Counted from the first letter of the stretch, positions 8,498 to 18,232 are shown. The stretch: DNA of 54,733 bases from Pseudomonadales bacterium (GCA_016779565.1 JADHNJ010000013.1:1-54733); one strand, 5' to 3'. Translations and numbers: made by a program. The notes: a model not told the origin generated them from the sequence alone.

Positions 8498-10885
8498 ATG
8501 ACTAAGAAGCCAGCTACTTCATCTCAGCACCCTTTTCGTCGCAGGTTGTTAGCAACCAGCGTTGCCGCGGCATTGGGCACCACCAGCGCCATGACATTTT
8601 CAGCCGAACTCGAGGAGATCGTCGTTACCGCTCGACAAAGGTCGGAGTCCTCTCAAGACATTCCTATGATGGTGCAATCCATTACCGGCGAGGAAATGGA
8701 AAAGCGCGGCATTACCACAATGGAAGATTACGCACGTTTTGTCGCTGGTCTGAACATTCAGACCACGACACCGGGTCAAAATACCATCGTATTCCGAGGG
8801 GTCAGTGACGGTGGCGGTTTCTTGGTTGATCCAACGGCAGCAATTTATTTAGATGAGCAGCCGATGTCCCTCACATCGGCGGCGCCCGATATCTACCCTG
8901 TTGACCTTGCTCGAGTAGAGGCGTTGGCAGGACCGCAATCAACCCTTTACGGCGCTTCGTCCCAGAGTGGCGCTGTGCGCGTCATTACGAATAAGCCTGA
9001 TCCAACCGAGTCATCTGCGAACGTCGGAGTTGGAATTGGGTCTACCCGTAATGGCGGTAACAGTTACGATGTTGATGCCACCATTAACTTACCGCTCAGC
9101 GATAAGATTGCCATCCGACTCTCAGGCTTCAAGGCGGAAGATGCTGGCTACATCGACAACGTCCTTGGTACGACTGTTTTTGACGACGTTTTTGGGACCG
9201 GACTTGGGGGCCAGAAAACCAATAGTTCGATGGTTGAAGACGACATCAATTCAGTGGAATGGCAAGGTGCACGTGCTGCCATTCGCTGGCTGGTCAATGA
9301 TGAATGGACCGTTACTGCTACTGCCAACATGCAGGATCTTGAAGCTCAGAGCTTCAACGATTTCGATGAATCGATCGGCGACCTTCAAACCGTTAAATTC
9401 GCCGATGAATTTAGGACCGATGAGTGGATCCAGACCAGCCTTGTCATTGAAGGCGACCTTGGCTTTGCACAACTGGTTTCTGCGACCTCCTATTATGATC
9501 GAGACTTTCTATATCAACATGACACCCAGTCCTATGCCGCTTACTTCCATTACGCCTTTGGCATCTACTACGGTTATGCGACTTATGACTTTGGCTTAGA
9601 CCCAGTGGGTTACCTGCAAAACCCACAAAATAATGAAAGTTTTACCCAAGAGTTTAGACTCGCAGGCGCTACCGATCGAACCAGCTGGACCGTTGGCGCC
9701 TTCTATCAAAAGAGCGAGGAGTTTTGGGATTTTTACACCTACGTGGATGGCTTTAAGAACTCCCCGGCCTTTGAAGCCTGGAGCTACTACTACCCTGGCA
9801 TTGCACCCACTGACGCGTGGTGGAACTCGTTCCAAGGGACAGAGCGCACCGACAAGGCTGTTTTTGGCGAATTAGACATCGATATCATCGAAGACAAACT
9901 GACGGCGCTGGTAGGCGGTCGTTGGTATCAGGTTGACCGAGAGCTCAGTTATACAGTTGAACGACCTGACAGCCGAGTCGACCAGCAACTTCCTAACCGA
10001 GAGGCCACCGACGATGGCTTCATCCCTAAGTTGGGACTTGAATGGCACGTAAACCCGGACGTGATGCTCTATGGCATTTACTCCGAGGGGTATCGCGTTG
10101 GCGGCACAAACCGGGGGCGTGGACTTGAGTTAGGAGGACCTACCCTCCCCGTGGATTATGAGTCTGACATTCTTGAAAACAAAGAAATCGGGTTTAAATC
10201 TCAATTCGCTGACGGCAGCGTGCAACTGAACATCGTTGCCTACCAAATGAATTGGGACAACATGCAGAACGAGGTTACCGACCCCAGTAATTCCTTGGGT
10301 ACCTACGACGAAGATTTACAGAACATTCCCTTCCAGATCGTAGTGGGTAATGTCGGCGACGCAACGGTTGAAGGCTGGGATGTCGATCTAAAAGCCCTTA
10401 TTGGTGAAAACCTCGAAATCGGCTTTAACATGACGCGAATCACCCAAGCCTACGTGAAAGCGCAAGCTTTTTATGATGAGCCCAGAGTCCCAGGTGGACT
10501 TATACCCTCTGGATTAGATCCCAAATCATCGTTGCCCTTGTTTGCTGACAAGTCTTGGTCAATGTACGCAGATGTCAGAGGCTTTGAACTGTTCGGCGCC
10601 AGCGGGCTGCTCAGACTTCAACACAACAATGTCGGAGAATCCTTTAACCAGTTATCAGGAGGCTTTCCTTCATACAAGTTAGCGCAGGGTGGTTATCACG
10701 TGACCGACGCGATTTTCAGCCTTGAAACAGACTCTTGGAGCGCGCGAATCTACGTCAATAACATCGCAGATTCCCGTGGCATCACCTACCAAGACAGCGC
10801 TGATTTTGATCAGATCTGGGGCAGAGGCAGCGCGAGTGTTATTCGACCGAGAAACTTCGGCGTTTCCTTCCGAAAATATTTTTAG
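8498..10885 (+). CDS. TonB-dependent outer-membrane receptor
   Basis: This 795-residue outer-membrane receptor imports a ligand with energy from TonB-ExbB-ExbD. It has a signal peptide (RRRLLATSVAAALGTTSAMTFSA, cut near residue 36). The TonB box region EEIVVTARQRSESSQDIP comes next. A plug domain follows (about 50-160, with the typical RVEALAGPQSTLYGASSQSGAVRVITNKP), and then a 22-strand-type barrel ending in aromatic RPRNFGVSFRKYF. Length and features are typical of the CirA/FepA-like group common in marine gammaproteobacteria that take up siderophores, sterols, aromatic compounds or oligosaccharides. The ligand is not readable. The ATG follows AGGA at seven-base spacing, and a strong terminator follows, so it is a single-gene transcript. 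Confidence 0.95.
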   Translation: MTKKPATSSQHPFRRRLLATSVAAALGTTSAMTFSAELEEIVVTARQRSESSQDIPMMVQSITGEEMEKRGITTMEDYARFVAGLNIQTTTPGQNTIVFRGVSDGGGFLVDPTAAIYLDEQPMSLTSAAPDIYPVDLARVEALAGPQSTLYGASSQSGAVRVITNKPDPTESSANVGVGIGSTRNGGNSYDVDATINLPLSDKIAIRLSGFKAEDAGYIDNVLGTTVFDDVFGTGLGGQKTNSSMVEDDINSVEWQGARAAIRWLVNDEWTVTATANMQDLEAQSFNDFDESIGDLQTVKFADEFRTDEWIQTSLVIEGDLGFAQLVSATSYYDRDFLYQHDTQSYAAYFHYAFGIYYGYATYDFGLDPVGYLQNPQNNESFTQEFRLAGATDRTSWTVGAFYQKSEEFWDFYTYVDGFKNSPAFEAWSYYYPGIAPTDAWWNSFQGTERTDKAVFGELDIDIIEDKLTALVGGRWYQVDRELSYTVERPDSRVDQQLPNREATDDGFIPKLGLEWHVNPDVMLYGIYSEGYRVGGTNRGRGLELGGPTLPVDYESDILENKEIGFKSQFADGSVQLNIVAYQMNWDNMQNEVTDPSNSLGTYDEDLQNIPFQIVVGNVGDATVEGWDVDLKALIGENLEIGFNMTRITQAYVKAQAFYDEPRVPGGLIPSGLDPKSSLPLFADKSWSMYADVRGFELFGASGLLRLQHNNVGESFNQLSGGFPSYKLAQGGYHVTDAIFSLETDSWSARIYVNNIADSRGITYQDSADFDQIWGRGSASVIRPRNFGVSFRKYF

Positions 10886-10899
10886 CGCCGGTGCTCTGG

Positions 10900-10929
10900 A
10901 AAAAAACGCGCATTAGCGCGTTTTTTTTT
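10900..10929 (+). terminator. Rho-independent terminator after the TonB receptor
   Basis: A perfect 12-bp inverted repeat (AAAAAAACGCGC, loop ATTA, GCGCGTTTTTTT) runs on into a nine-base T tract. It lies 15 bp after the receptor stop codon and is symmetrical enough to also end the minus-strand transcript of the neighbouring propeller gene, if that transcript reads this far. Confidence 0.93.
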
Positions 10930-10986
10930 ATTTCTAAGCCGTCGATTGAGCAAATAAAATTGGTCTTACCCGATTGATTATACCGC

Positions 10987-11919
10987 TTAGCTAAAAGGCC
11001 AAACCTCAAGACCATGGATCGCATTACGAATATCCATGGTTAAGTTGACTGCCTGCAACCGCTTACCTACCGACATGTCATATAAGGTAATGGTAGAAGG
11101 TGAAGAGCCTACCGCAATGACATGCTCATCAATCACACAGAGCCCCCTCGCGAAGCCTTGCCGCGCAATTTTGCTGCTATCCACACCCGCGTAATTCAAT
11201 GCACTCTCAGGATAGGTGAGTATTTTTTGGGCTATTTGCGGGCCTGCCGGGTCTACATAGCGCACAGCATCACTTTGTGTGTCATTGAATAACACCCCTG
11301 CCTTAAAGCGCTGAGCGTTGTGACACCCTGCTGGCAAGCTACAAAATTGCTGGACATTCATCTGACTGTCGACGGATAGCAAAGCGCCGGTATTAAGCCC
11401 ACTAAAGAAAACGCCCTGACTTGATACCGACACCATATTGATATGGTAATTATTAGCAAACGGCGGCCCACCTCGAGCTCTAGGATCAAAGCGCTGCCCT
11501 ACCCATTGCTGACCATTTCGAGAGAGATAGAGCCCCCAAGTAAACTCTCGAGTTTCGAGGTTAAACACCAGCAATGAATCAAAACCCGTTGAGGTCAAAA
11601 ACAAGAGGTGATCTTGTCGACAAATTTCATGGCAGTGCTTTAAATAATCGTTACGATAAGATCCTAGTAATTCAAAGGTCGGCGAGTAACAAAAAAGCTC
11701 ATCGCTCGCTGCGATCCAAACGGCATCATCCGTAAACTCAATACCTCGTAGCCCTCGGTCCCACCCGCGACCGGTAAAATCGATATCACCACTATTCCAG
11801 TCGATTACTTGGTTAACCGATTGTTGAATAAAATCGACGATGAATACGCCGCCGTGACTCTGTCCTTTCTGACTGCCTCGCACCACTGACGTTGCGATCA
11901 GCTTGGGCGGAGATATCAC
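10987..11919 (-). CDS. Propeller-like protein of unknown function coupled to TPR-sulfotransferase
   Basis: This 310-residue protein shows repeated beta-rich units of the kind DAVWIAASDELFCYSP, LLFLTSTGFDSLLVFNLET and QGVFFSGLNTGALLSVDS, which suggests a six- or seven-blade propeller without a signal peptide. Conserved-looking histidines occur in LKHCHEICRQ, NNYHINMVS and AGCHNAQ, which could line a metal or ligand site. I do not recognise the family with certainty; some proteins of this type are annotated only as uncharacterised. It starts with GTG, and that codon overlaps the stop of the TPR-sulfotransferase by four bases (GTGA). The two are therefore translated as a coupled pair, suggesting one shared task, perhaps sulfation or modification of a surface molecule. 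Confidence 0.7.
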   Translation of the reverse strand: MISPPKLIATSVVRGSQKGQSHGGVFIVDFIQQSVNQVIDWNSGDIDFTGRGWDRGLRGIEFTDDAVWIAASDELFCYSPTFELLGSYRNDYLKHCHEICRQDHLLFLTSTGFDSLLVFNLETREFTWGLYLSRNGQQWVGQRFDPRARGGPPFANNYHINMVSVSSQGVFFSGLNTGALLSVDSQMNVQQFCSLPAGCHNAQRFKAGVLFNDTQSDAVRYVDPAGPQIAQKILTYPESALNYAGVDSSKIARQGFARGLCVIDEHVIAVGSSPSTITLYDMSVGKRLQAVNLTMDIRNAIHGLEVWPFS

Positions 11920-13922
11920 AGCATTGAGCCTTGCTGGTCAACCGCGGGCAAAATCGGTGACAGCACCTCTTTGAGACCATCAAGATGATGGCCAAATCGT
12001 CGCCAGGTGGCCACAGAACCTTGATAGATGGGTTGACGAACTTGCTCTGAACTCGCCGTACGCACCGCCCGCTCGGTTTCATGAAAGTTGACGCATGCCG
12101 CCTCAAAAGGAAGCCCACAAAATGCCAATATCCGGCGCACTTGAGTTTCAAGATCTGCAACCACCGATTCATACTGCACATGCAGCACTTCCCCTGGTAA
12201 CACCTCATCCCAATGCCGCATTAAAGACTCATACTCCAGATAAAACTCACCCAATTCGAATAAATCGTAGGTAAAGGTTTGCCCTTTGGCGAAGTGTTGT
12301 TTAAAGCAGCCGATGCAACTGTCCATGGGATGCCGTCTGGCATCGATAATTTTAGCGTTGGGCAAAATAGTTTTAATAAAACCTACATAGGCAAAGTTGT
12401 TGGGCATTTTATCCGTAAAAAACGGTGCCCCTTCCCGGTGTCGAGCGGTTTGAGTTAAGTATTGCTCGCCCAACTTTTCAAGTTCTGACGGTAACAATTC
12501 TGGCATAGACAAAGGAAAGGACCTGCCCGTACTTTGATTCGTGATCCCTTGGGCTATCATGCTGATATCCGGTAATTCACTGGTGCCATCTACCAAACTA
12601 TGGCTGGCTAAAATTTGTTCGAGCAAGGTTGAACCGGATCGCGGTAAACCCAGAATAAAAATCGGGTCCGGTTTGGGGCAGCCCAAGTGTTGTGATCTAT
12701 GATTGGCAAAGAATTCTAACGAGAAAGTCTCGCGCATCTTTTGATGAGCAATTTCTGTTTGCACCGGATCATAAGCAATTGTTTCGCGATGCTTTTGGTT
12801 AGCGAGCGCATAATAATGAAACGATTGATCGTAGTCCTTTTTATCTTCGAAAGCCTTCCCTAGGGTAAAAGCAAAATGCACTTGGCAATCAATCGGCAGC
12901 TGCTGATTAGCCAATCGGCTGACCATATCCTCGATTTCGGTATCCGAGAAGGTAAAGGTCTTAAGATTCGCCAAACTGTAGTAGGTCTCACCGAAGTTAG
13001 GCCGCAGTTCAATTGCTCTGCGATAGGCCGCAATCCCGCCGGCTTGGTCCCCTACAGTTTTAAGCACATGCCCCAAGCCAATAAACGCCCCAGTCAAGTC
13101 CGGGTCTAATTTGACCGCTTGCTGATAAGCATCGATCGCTTCAACAGGTTTCGCCGCCATTGCTAGCGCGGCGCCTAGAAAATAGTGTGTAACCGCGTTA
13201 TTCGGTGCCAGCGAAACCGCATGCGTCAAAACATCCACCGCTTCTTCAAAGCGATTTAATTCTTTCAATACAGAGCCCAGATCATGCCAAGCAGATACAA
13301 ACCCTGGCGCAATTTCTGTGATTTTCACCAGCAACTTTTCCGCATCTTCAAAACATCGTGCGTTTATCGCAATTCGTGCGAGCAAGAGTGCAGCATTGAC
13401 ATCCATGGGGTTGGCTTTGATCAACGCTTGGGCTAACTGTTCGGATTCGCGGAACTTACCTGCGGCAAAGAGCCGTGTGGCTTCTTCGAGTTTTGCTTGA
13501 TGAGGCGATAAAGCAGCCGCTTTCGCCGAGGCTGCCCTGGCTTCATCCTGACGCCCCAAACTCATTAAGGCACCTGCTAGTTTCGTTAGTACCCCTGGGT
13601 TCTTCGGCATGAGATCAGCCGCCCGCTCCAGTAGCGGTAACGCTTTTTCAGCTTGAGATTGATTAAGATAAACCGTGCCAAGATCCTCATGGGCGCGTCC
13701 ATGCCCTGGCGCGACTCGAATAACATGCTCTAGCAACTGCGCCGCTTCTTGCCATTCGCTACGCTCCGCTAAGATCGTGCCGAGTAGGGCCGTAAAGTTA
13801 ACGTCCCCCTGGTCACGCGCGACTGCTTGCCTGCAAAGCGCCTCTGCCTCGGCTCTGGCACCGCTTTTCAACAAGGTGATCACTCGCTCGAAGACTTGGC
13901 GTGGATGCGGTTCGACACTCAT
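11916..13922 (-). CDS. TPR-repeat sulfotransferase family protein
   Basis: This 668-residue protein joins about ten tetratricopeptide repeats (residues 1-380, with recurring pattern W..LG..L..L.R..EA...... ..P) to a C-terminal sulfotransferase domain. The 5'-phosphosulfate loop is FILGLPRSGSTLLEQIL near residue 420. The 3'-phosphate motif is DARRHPMDSCIGC near 525. The domain should use PAPS as sulfate donor; the acceptor (glycan, peptide or lipid) is unknown. Such TPR-sulfotransferases are frequent in marine bacteria. The protein has no signal peptide and is probably cytoplasmic. The ATG is preceded by AAAGAG. The downstream propeller gene overlaps it by four bases. The MFS gene at 14085 is divergent. 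Confidence 0.92.
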   Translation of the reverse strand: MSVEPHPRQVFERVITLLKSGARAEAEALCRQAVARDQGDVNFTALLGTILAERSEWQEAAQLLEHVIRVAPGHGRAHEDLGTVYLNQSQAEKALPLLERAADLMPKNPGVLTKLAGALMSLGRQDEARAASAKAAALSPHQAKLEEATRLFAAGKFRESEQLAQALIKANPMDVNAALLLARIAINARCFEDAEKLLVKITEIAPGFVSAWHDLGSVLKELNRFEEAVDVLTHAVSLAPNNAVTHYFLGAALAMAAKPVEAIDAYQQAVKLDPDLTGAFIGLGHVLKTVGDQAGGIAAYRRAIELRPNFGETYYSLANLKTFTFSDTEIEDMVSRLANQQLPIDCQVHFAFTLGKAFEDKKDYDQSFHYYALANQKHRETIAYDPVQTEIAHQKMRETFSLEFFANHRSQHLGCPKPDPIFILGLPRSGSTLLEQILASHSLVDGTSELPDISMIAQGITNQSTGRSFPLSMPELLPSELEKLGEQYLTQTARHREGAPFFTDKMPNNFAYVGFIKTILPNAKIIDARRHPMDSCIGCFKQHFAKGQTFTYDLFELGEFYLEYESLMRHWDEVLPGEVLHVQYESVVADLETQVRRILAFCGLPFEAACVNFHETERAVRTASSEQVRQPIYQGSVATWRRFGHHLDGLKEVLSPILPAVDQQGSML

Positions 13923-14084
13923 AATTTACTCTTTTAAGGAATCCCAGAAGCCTACACTTTCCTATCAAGGGGAGTTTGCCATAATCGATGCCAACCGGCA
14001 CCTGCTGCTTGCCAGCTCGACAAAGTCAACCTAAAGTGGCCCCGATCAAGCCGATCATTGCCGACGAAACTGGAGCGCAAAATT

Positions 14085-15251
14085 ATGAGCACCAACCCTT
14101 TTGACAACCCTCGATCTCTGATCTTAAGCCTGTACATGACCCTCGTCGGTTACGGTGTTTTGGTCGGCATCCCAGTCATCAGCACCGCATGGGTAACGCT
14201 TCTAGGATTTACTGAGGTTCAGGTGGGACGGGTAGCCGGCGCAGACCTCGGAGGCTTGTCTGCCGGCGCCGTTTTTGCCGCGATTGTCATTGCTAAGCTT
14301 AATCGACGCGGACTCATCCTGCTGGGCGCTGCCATTGCGGTCACGGCCAATGGCCTGTGCCTTTATATCGTCGATTATGAAAGCGTTCTTTGGCTTCGGC
14401 TAATGGCGGGTTTTGGCAGTGGGATCTATACCGCAACAGCGGTTGCTGCGCTCGGCGCCCGCTCGAATCCCGCGTTTGCCTACAATATGATGCTGTTCGC
14501 ATTTGCTTTCTCGCAAGCCGCTGAAATGCAGGTGTTGCCCCTGTTATCCATGAATGGCATCTACTGGGTGTTCATCGTTTGTTTTTTACTAACGCTGCCC
14601 TTCTTAAGTTGGGCACCTGCTTATGCGGTTGAGCCTGACCAAGAGACCGTCCTGCAGCAACCGACGGCCTTACCACCGCCCTTAGCAACCTATTTGCCTT
14701 GGCTGGGGCTCGCCGCCATTTTCGTGACCTATATCAATATTGGTGCCTATTGGACCTATATCGAGCTGGCTGCCCTCAACGCCAGCATAGCGCCAGATTG
14801 GATCAACCAGGTGCTGGTCTGGTCTTCATTGTGTTCCATTGTCGGCTGCTTAGTTGCGACCTTATTAAGTGACCGATTTGGACTCGGCAGACCGCTTATG
14901 GTGACCCTAGCGATGATGTCGCTAATGGTTGGCATGCTTGCCTTTGGCATTACCGATACCAAGCTATTGATGAGCGTTTTTAGCTTTAATGTATTGTGGA
15001 TATTTATCGACGTGTATCAGATGTCAACGGTTGCCAATGTCGATCTGACGGGCAAATTTGCGGCGCTTATGCCTGGCGCTCAGGGACTCGGCCAAATTGT
15101 CGGGCCCAATCTTGCCGCAAGCTTACTCGGTGAACAGCTAGGATATCCTGCCGTCTTTATGATGTGTGCAAGCGCTGCTGTCATTGGACTTGCCATCTAC
15201 GCCGTGCTCTATCTAAAACTTGCTGGCAACCGCACCCGGAGCAGCATCTAG
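14085..15251 (+). CDS. MFS transporter
   Basis: This 388-residue inner-membrane carrier has about 12 hydrophobic helices spread over its whole length and a charged central loop (about residues 185-205, VEPDQETV). The pattern fits a small major facilitator, and its N-terminal helices read SLYMTLVGYGVLVGIPVI. The ATG at 14085 follows GGAG at ten bases; a TTG codon 27 bases earlier in frame is a less likely start. The substrate is unknown. Neighbours are the divergent TPR-sulfotransferase and a convergent exported amidohydrolase, so no clear operon partner exists. Confidence 0.85.
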   Translation: MSTNPFDNPRSLILSLYMTLVGYGVLVGIPVISTAWVTLLGFTEVQVGRVAGADLGGLSAGAVFAAIVIAKLNRRGLILLGAAIAVTANGLCLYIVDYESVLWLRLMAGFGSGIYTATAVAALGARSNPAFAYNMMLFAFAFSQAAEMQVLPLLSMNGIYWVFIVCFLLTLPFLSWAPAYAVEPDQETVLQQPTALPPPLATYLPWLGLAAIFVTYINIGAYWTYIELAALNASIAPDWINQVLVWSSLCSIVGCLVATLLSDRFGLGRPLMVTLAMMSLMVGMLAFGITDTKLLMSVFSFNVLWIFIDVYQMSTVANVDLTGKFAALMPGAQGLGQIVGPNLAASLLGEQLGYPAVFMMCASAAVIGLAIYAVLYLKLAGNRTRSSI

Positions 15252-15296
15252 TTTATTTTGCTGAACTCATGAGCAATAGCTGCCGCTTACCGGGTG

Positions 15297-16586
15297 CTAA
15301 TCTGGATATTTGATGATCTTGCCATCTTTCATCACGAAAGCTGGCGACTCCAATGCGCTCAGATCCTCTAAAGGATTCCCAGGAACCGCAATGATATCGG
15401 CCAGAAGACCGGCTTTAATTCTTCCAACTCGGTCGGACCACCTGAGCATGTCTGCGGCAACGCTGGTGCCTGCTTGAATCGCTGCCATGGGGGACAGACC
15501 CGCCTCCGCCAGCGCAGCGAACTCACGGGCGTATGCCTCGGGCTCTATATTGTAACCACCCAAATCGACGCCAACCACAATACGGACCCCTGCCGCATGC
15601 GCCTTACCGATGAGCGCTAACCAATCTGCTCGATAATTCAAATAGACGTCATCGTTTTTTGCCTGGGCTAACAGCTTATCGGTGCCCGCATAATAATCTC
15701 CCACGAAAATCGTCGGCACATAGTAAGTGCCATACTCCAGCATCAGCGCGATGGACCGTTCATCTAAATAGGTGCCATGCTCAATCGAACGCACACCGGC
15801 TCGAATCGCTTGATTAATCCCAGCATTTGCATGGGCATGCGCAGCAACCGGTACGTTATGACGACCGGCTTCAGCCACCGCCTCGGCTAACTCCTCAGGA
15901 CTAAAGGCCACATTTTTAGGGTCGTCGCCAACGGAATGAAAAGCCCCGGTTACGAGCAACTTGATCCAATCCGAGCCATATTTTATTTCTTGGCGAATGG
16001 CCTTGCGAATCTCGTCAGGCCCATCGGCGATCAAGCCATCAGCAATGAGCATCTGCTCTGGTGAAGCAAAATTAACATCACCGCCGCCCCCAGTAATCGA
16101 AATGTAATGGGCCGCGCCGGTGATTCTGGGGCCTTCAAAAACACCTTCCGAGATCACTCGGTGCAAGTCTTGGTTACCATAAAAAACATCACCATCGCCC
16201 ATCACTCGAATCGTCGTCCAGCCATGATCGAGCAAGCGCTGTAAGGTGGCTAGCCCCAGCAACGCTTTGTATGCTGACGAACCGGTTAGATGGGCATTTT
16301 GGTAGTCATCGGCATACAAAAGCGGGTGTTCATGACCGTTAATCATCCCGGGCATTAAAGTCTGACCCGGCAACGATATCACTTTGTAGCTATCGCTAAC
16401 TGCATCGATGTCAACAAGTCCGGTAATTCGCGCATCATCAACCAAAACAGCAACCTGCTCTAATGGCTCATCGGCGTCGCCATCGATAACCCGGTCGGCA
16501 ACCAGGGCAAATTGCGCACCCTGACAACCGAGACTCACAACCCAAAGGCCAACCGCCCACCACCGTCGCTGCTTTATATCCATCAT
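15297..16586 (-). CDS. Exported metal-dependent amidohydrolase
   Basis: This protein of about 430 residues belongs to the amidohydrolase superfamily (imidazolonepropionase/prolidase-like). Metal-site segments are GHEHPLL after the first sheet, the KLLVTG region with a Lys that may be carboxylated, HAHAN, SIEHGTYLDE and the Asp in VGVDLGG. Such enzymes cleave amides or peptides such as dipeptides with proline. The mature N-terminus FALVADRVIDGDAD is preceded by a hydrophobic stretch (WWAVGLWVVSLGCQGAQ), which indicates export. I placed the start at the ATG-ATG pair near 16586. An ATG at 16643, directly after GGAGAGG, would give a longer leader. The gene ends 45 bp from the convergent MFS gene. 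Confidence 0.87.
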   Translation of the reverse strand: MMDIKQRRWWAVGLWVVSLGCQGAQFALVADRVIDGDADEPLEQVAVLVDDARITGLVDIDAVSDSYKVISLPGQTLMPGMINGHEHPLLYADDYQNAHLTGSSAYKALLGLATLQRLLDHGWTTIRVMGDGDVFYGNQDLHRVISEGVFEGPRITGAAHYISITGGGGDVNFASPEQMLIADGLIADGPDEIRKAIRQEIKYGSDWIKLLVTGAFHSVGDDPKNVAFSPEELAEAVAEAGRHNVPVAAHAHANAGINQAIRAGVRSIEHGTYLDERSIALMLEYGTYYVPTIFVGDYYAGTDKLLAQAKNDDVYLNYRADWLALIGKAHAAGVRIVVGVDLGGYNIEPEAYAREFAALAEAGLSPMAAIQAGTSVAADMLRWSDRVGRIKAGLLADIIAVPGNPLEDLSALESPAFVMKDGKIIKYPD

Positions 16587-16701
16587 CGCTCTACCCAACA
16601 GACCGCATAAGAGTGTACCAGCCTTACTCTGAGCAGACAGCATCCTCTCCAAAAGCAGGAATCTCTAGCAGACGCTGCCTAAAAACCTTTAAACTCAGGC
16701 T

Positions 16702-17262
16702 ATGGATATTGGTGTTCCACTCAAAGAACTCGGTCATTACGACATCGAACCGCTCAAAGCAAAGATCTTATCAGTGCCAGAAGCCGCCTGGTGGGGCAAT
16801 CAGTACCGACAACTCGAATACGAGGTCCATGAACATACCCAATCGATCGTCATGGTTTTTACCGATGGCGCCGGTTGGCCCAATATCGAAGTTCAGCAAC
16901 AGTCTGGTTGGGATTTATTCAAAGATCAGGCACTCCCCTTGATGCATCAAATATTGGCAGACCACTACCCCCCTGGGGGCACCATTATTCGTGCGATGGC
17001 CGCGCGCTTACAAGCGGGTGGAATTATCAAACCCCATCACGACGGACATCCCTCTTTCCATCACGGCCATCGAATCCATATCCCCATCACGACTAACCCG
17101 CGCGTTCGGTTTATGATCGATGGTCGACCACATCGCTTTGAGATTGGCAAAGTCTATGAAATTAATAATCAAAAGCGACACAGCGTGATGAATAAAGGGT
17201 CCGAAGGCCGGATCAACTTTATTTTCGACTACATACCGCCGACCCAAATCCAGCGATCTTAA
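16702..17262 (+). CDS. Aspartyl/asparaginyl beta-hydroxylase-like Fe(II)/2-oxoglutarate oxygenase
   Basis: This 186-residue protein has the jelly-roll core of the Asp/Asn hydroxylase family. The metal HxD is His112-His113-Asp114 in IKPHHDGHPSFHHGHRIHIPI, the distal His160 sits in NNQKRHSVMNKG, and a C-terminal Arg in EGRINFIFDY may bind 2-oxoglutarate. Members hydroxylate Asp/Asn/Arg side chains of proteins or small molecules using O2 and 2-oxoglutarate. The histidine-rich segment around 112-122 is denser than needed for one iron. No signal peptide is present. No SD-like site stands out. It is divergent from the amidohydrolase and convergent with the BetI-like regulator. Confidence 0.85.
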   Translation: MDIGVPLKELGHYDIEPLKAKILSVPEAAWWGNQYRQLEYEVHEHTQSIVMVFTDGAGWPNIEVQQQSGWDLFKDQALPLMHQILADHYPPGGTIIRAMAARLQAGGIIKPHHDGHPSFHHGHRIHIPITTNPRVRFMIDGRPHRFEIGKVYEINNQKRHSVMNKGSEGRINFIFDYIPPTQIQRS

Positions 17263-17411
17263 ACTCCCTTTCTGGTTCGCTCAGCGATGGAAATAATCGC
17301 CAGTTTTGTAGACAGCCAGACGTCGGCTTTTGATCAGCAGGCAGAGATATTCGGTCGAAACGCAAGTCTAATCATCGCTGCACCCCAAAACCTCCGCCTT
17401 TATATAAGGTT

Positions 17412-17475
17412 TCCTGTATCGAAGGTGTCCGGTATAGAAGGTGTCCGGTACAGAAACTAGCCGGTATAGAAGGTC
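17412..17475. repeat. Minisatellite of four 16-bp direct units
   Basis: Units begin at 17412, 17428, 17444 and 17460, with consensus tccggtatagaaggtg. The second and fourth units differ at two positions, and the first and third at a few more. The array lies between two convergent genes, where neither coding sequence is disturbed. Confidence 0.88.
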
Positions 17476-17519
17476 TCCGATCCAAACTGCCACCAGCTTT
17501 GACATCGCCTGAAAGAAAG

Positions 17520-18170
17520 CTACCTGACGTCAGACCATAACGGGAACACGCCTTTTAGATACTGAAAGACAACTTGTTTTGCTTTAACACGACTCAGCTT
17601 TCGTGGCGATAACAGCAGGCTCAACCAGAGACCATCGATCAGAGCAATGTAACCATCAGTGACAAAAGCGGTATCGATATCATGGCCGAGCTCTTCAGAG
17701 ACTGCTGTCATCAAAGTCTTCATCCCAAGCGCTGCGCGACGGTCACTGTCTGCACAAATGCTTTGGTAGGTGGGGCGAGATTTGGCCTCGCCGTAAAATG
17801 CGAACCATACCGCCATTTTGGTTTCTTCCGTTACCGATCGGCTGAACTGAAACTGCACTAACGCCTGCAATTTAGCCTGAGCAGACAGGTAACCTGTCCC
17901 CGACAAAATCTGCTGCAAACCTAAGTTGTACTCATCCGTCACAAACTTAAGGGTCTCGACGAGCAAATTGTCCTTGCTATCGAAATGCAGGTTTGCAATA
18001 CCTTGGCTCAATCCCGCCTTTTGGGTCACCGCCGATAATGTAACCTGGGAAAGACCGACCTCAGCAATACGGCCCATGGTTGCCCGAATGAGTTGCTTAC
18101 GACGGATTTCTTTAGGCAGAATCTGCCGTCGTTTGGACGAGTCGATTTGTGATCGTCGTTGTTTTACCAC
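17520..18170 (-). CDS. BetI-like TetR family transcriptional regulator
   Basis: This 216-residue repressor-type protein has an N-terminal TetR helix-turn-helix (about residues 20-70: RRKQLIRATMGRIAEVGLSQVTLSAVTQKAGLSQ, then NLHFDSKDNLLVETL). Its ligand domain carries WFAFYGEAKSRPTYQSICADSDRRAA and ALIDGLWLSLLLS, the signature spacing of BetI, which senses choline in enteric bacteria. The GTG start follows GAGGG with seven-base spacing. It is divergent from the FAD-FAD-GcvT-Rieske operon with a perfect palindrome between them, so it most likely represses that operon and itself, with the substrate or a product as inducer. Whether the inducer is a quaternary amine is inference only. Confidence 0.88.
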   Translation of the reverse strand: MVKQRRSQIDSSKRRQILPKEIRRKQLIRATMGRIAEVGLSQVTLSAVTQKAGLSQGIANLHFDSKDNLLVETLKFVTDEYNLGLQQILSGTGYLSAQAKLQALVQFQFSRSVTEETKMAVWFAFYGEAKSRPTYQSICADSDRRAALGMKTLMTAVSEELGHDIDTAFVTDGYIALIDGLWLSLLLSPRKLSRVKAKQVVFQYLKGVFPLWSDVR

Positions 18171-18232
18171 TGTTTTACCCTCGCTTGCGCGCCTAAAACT
18201 CTAAGCCATGCGGTCATATTCGGCAAGCCCAG

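Noticed and set aside
17412-17475. Possible CRISPR array
   Set aside because: Units are 16 bp with no spacers between them, and no cas gene is present.
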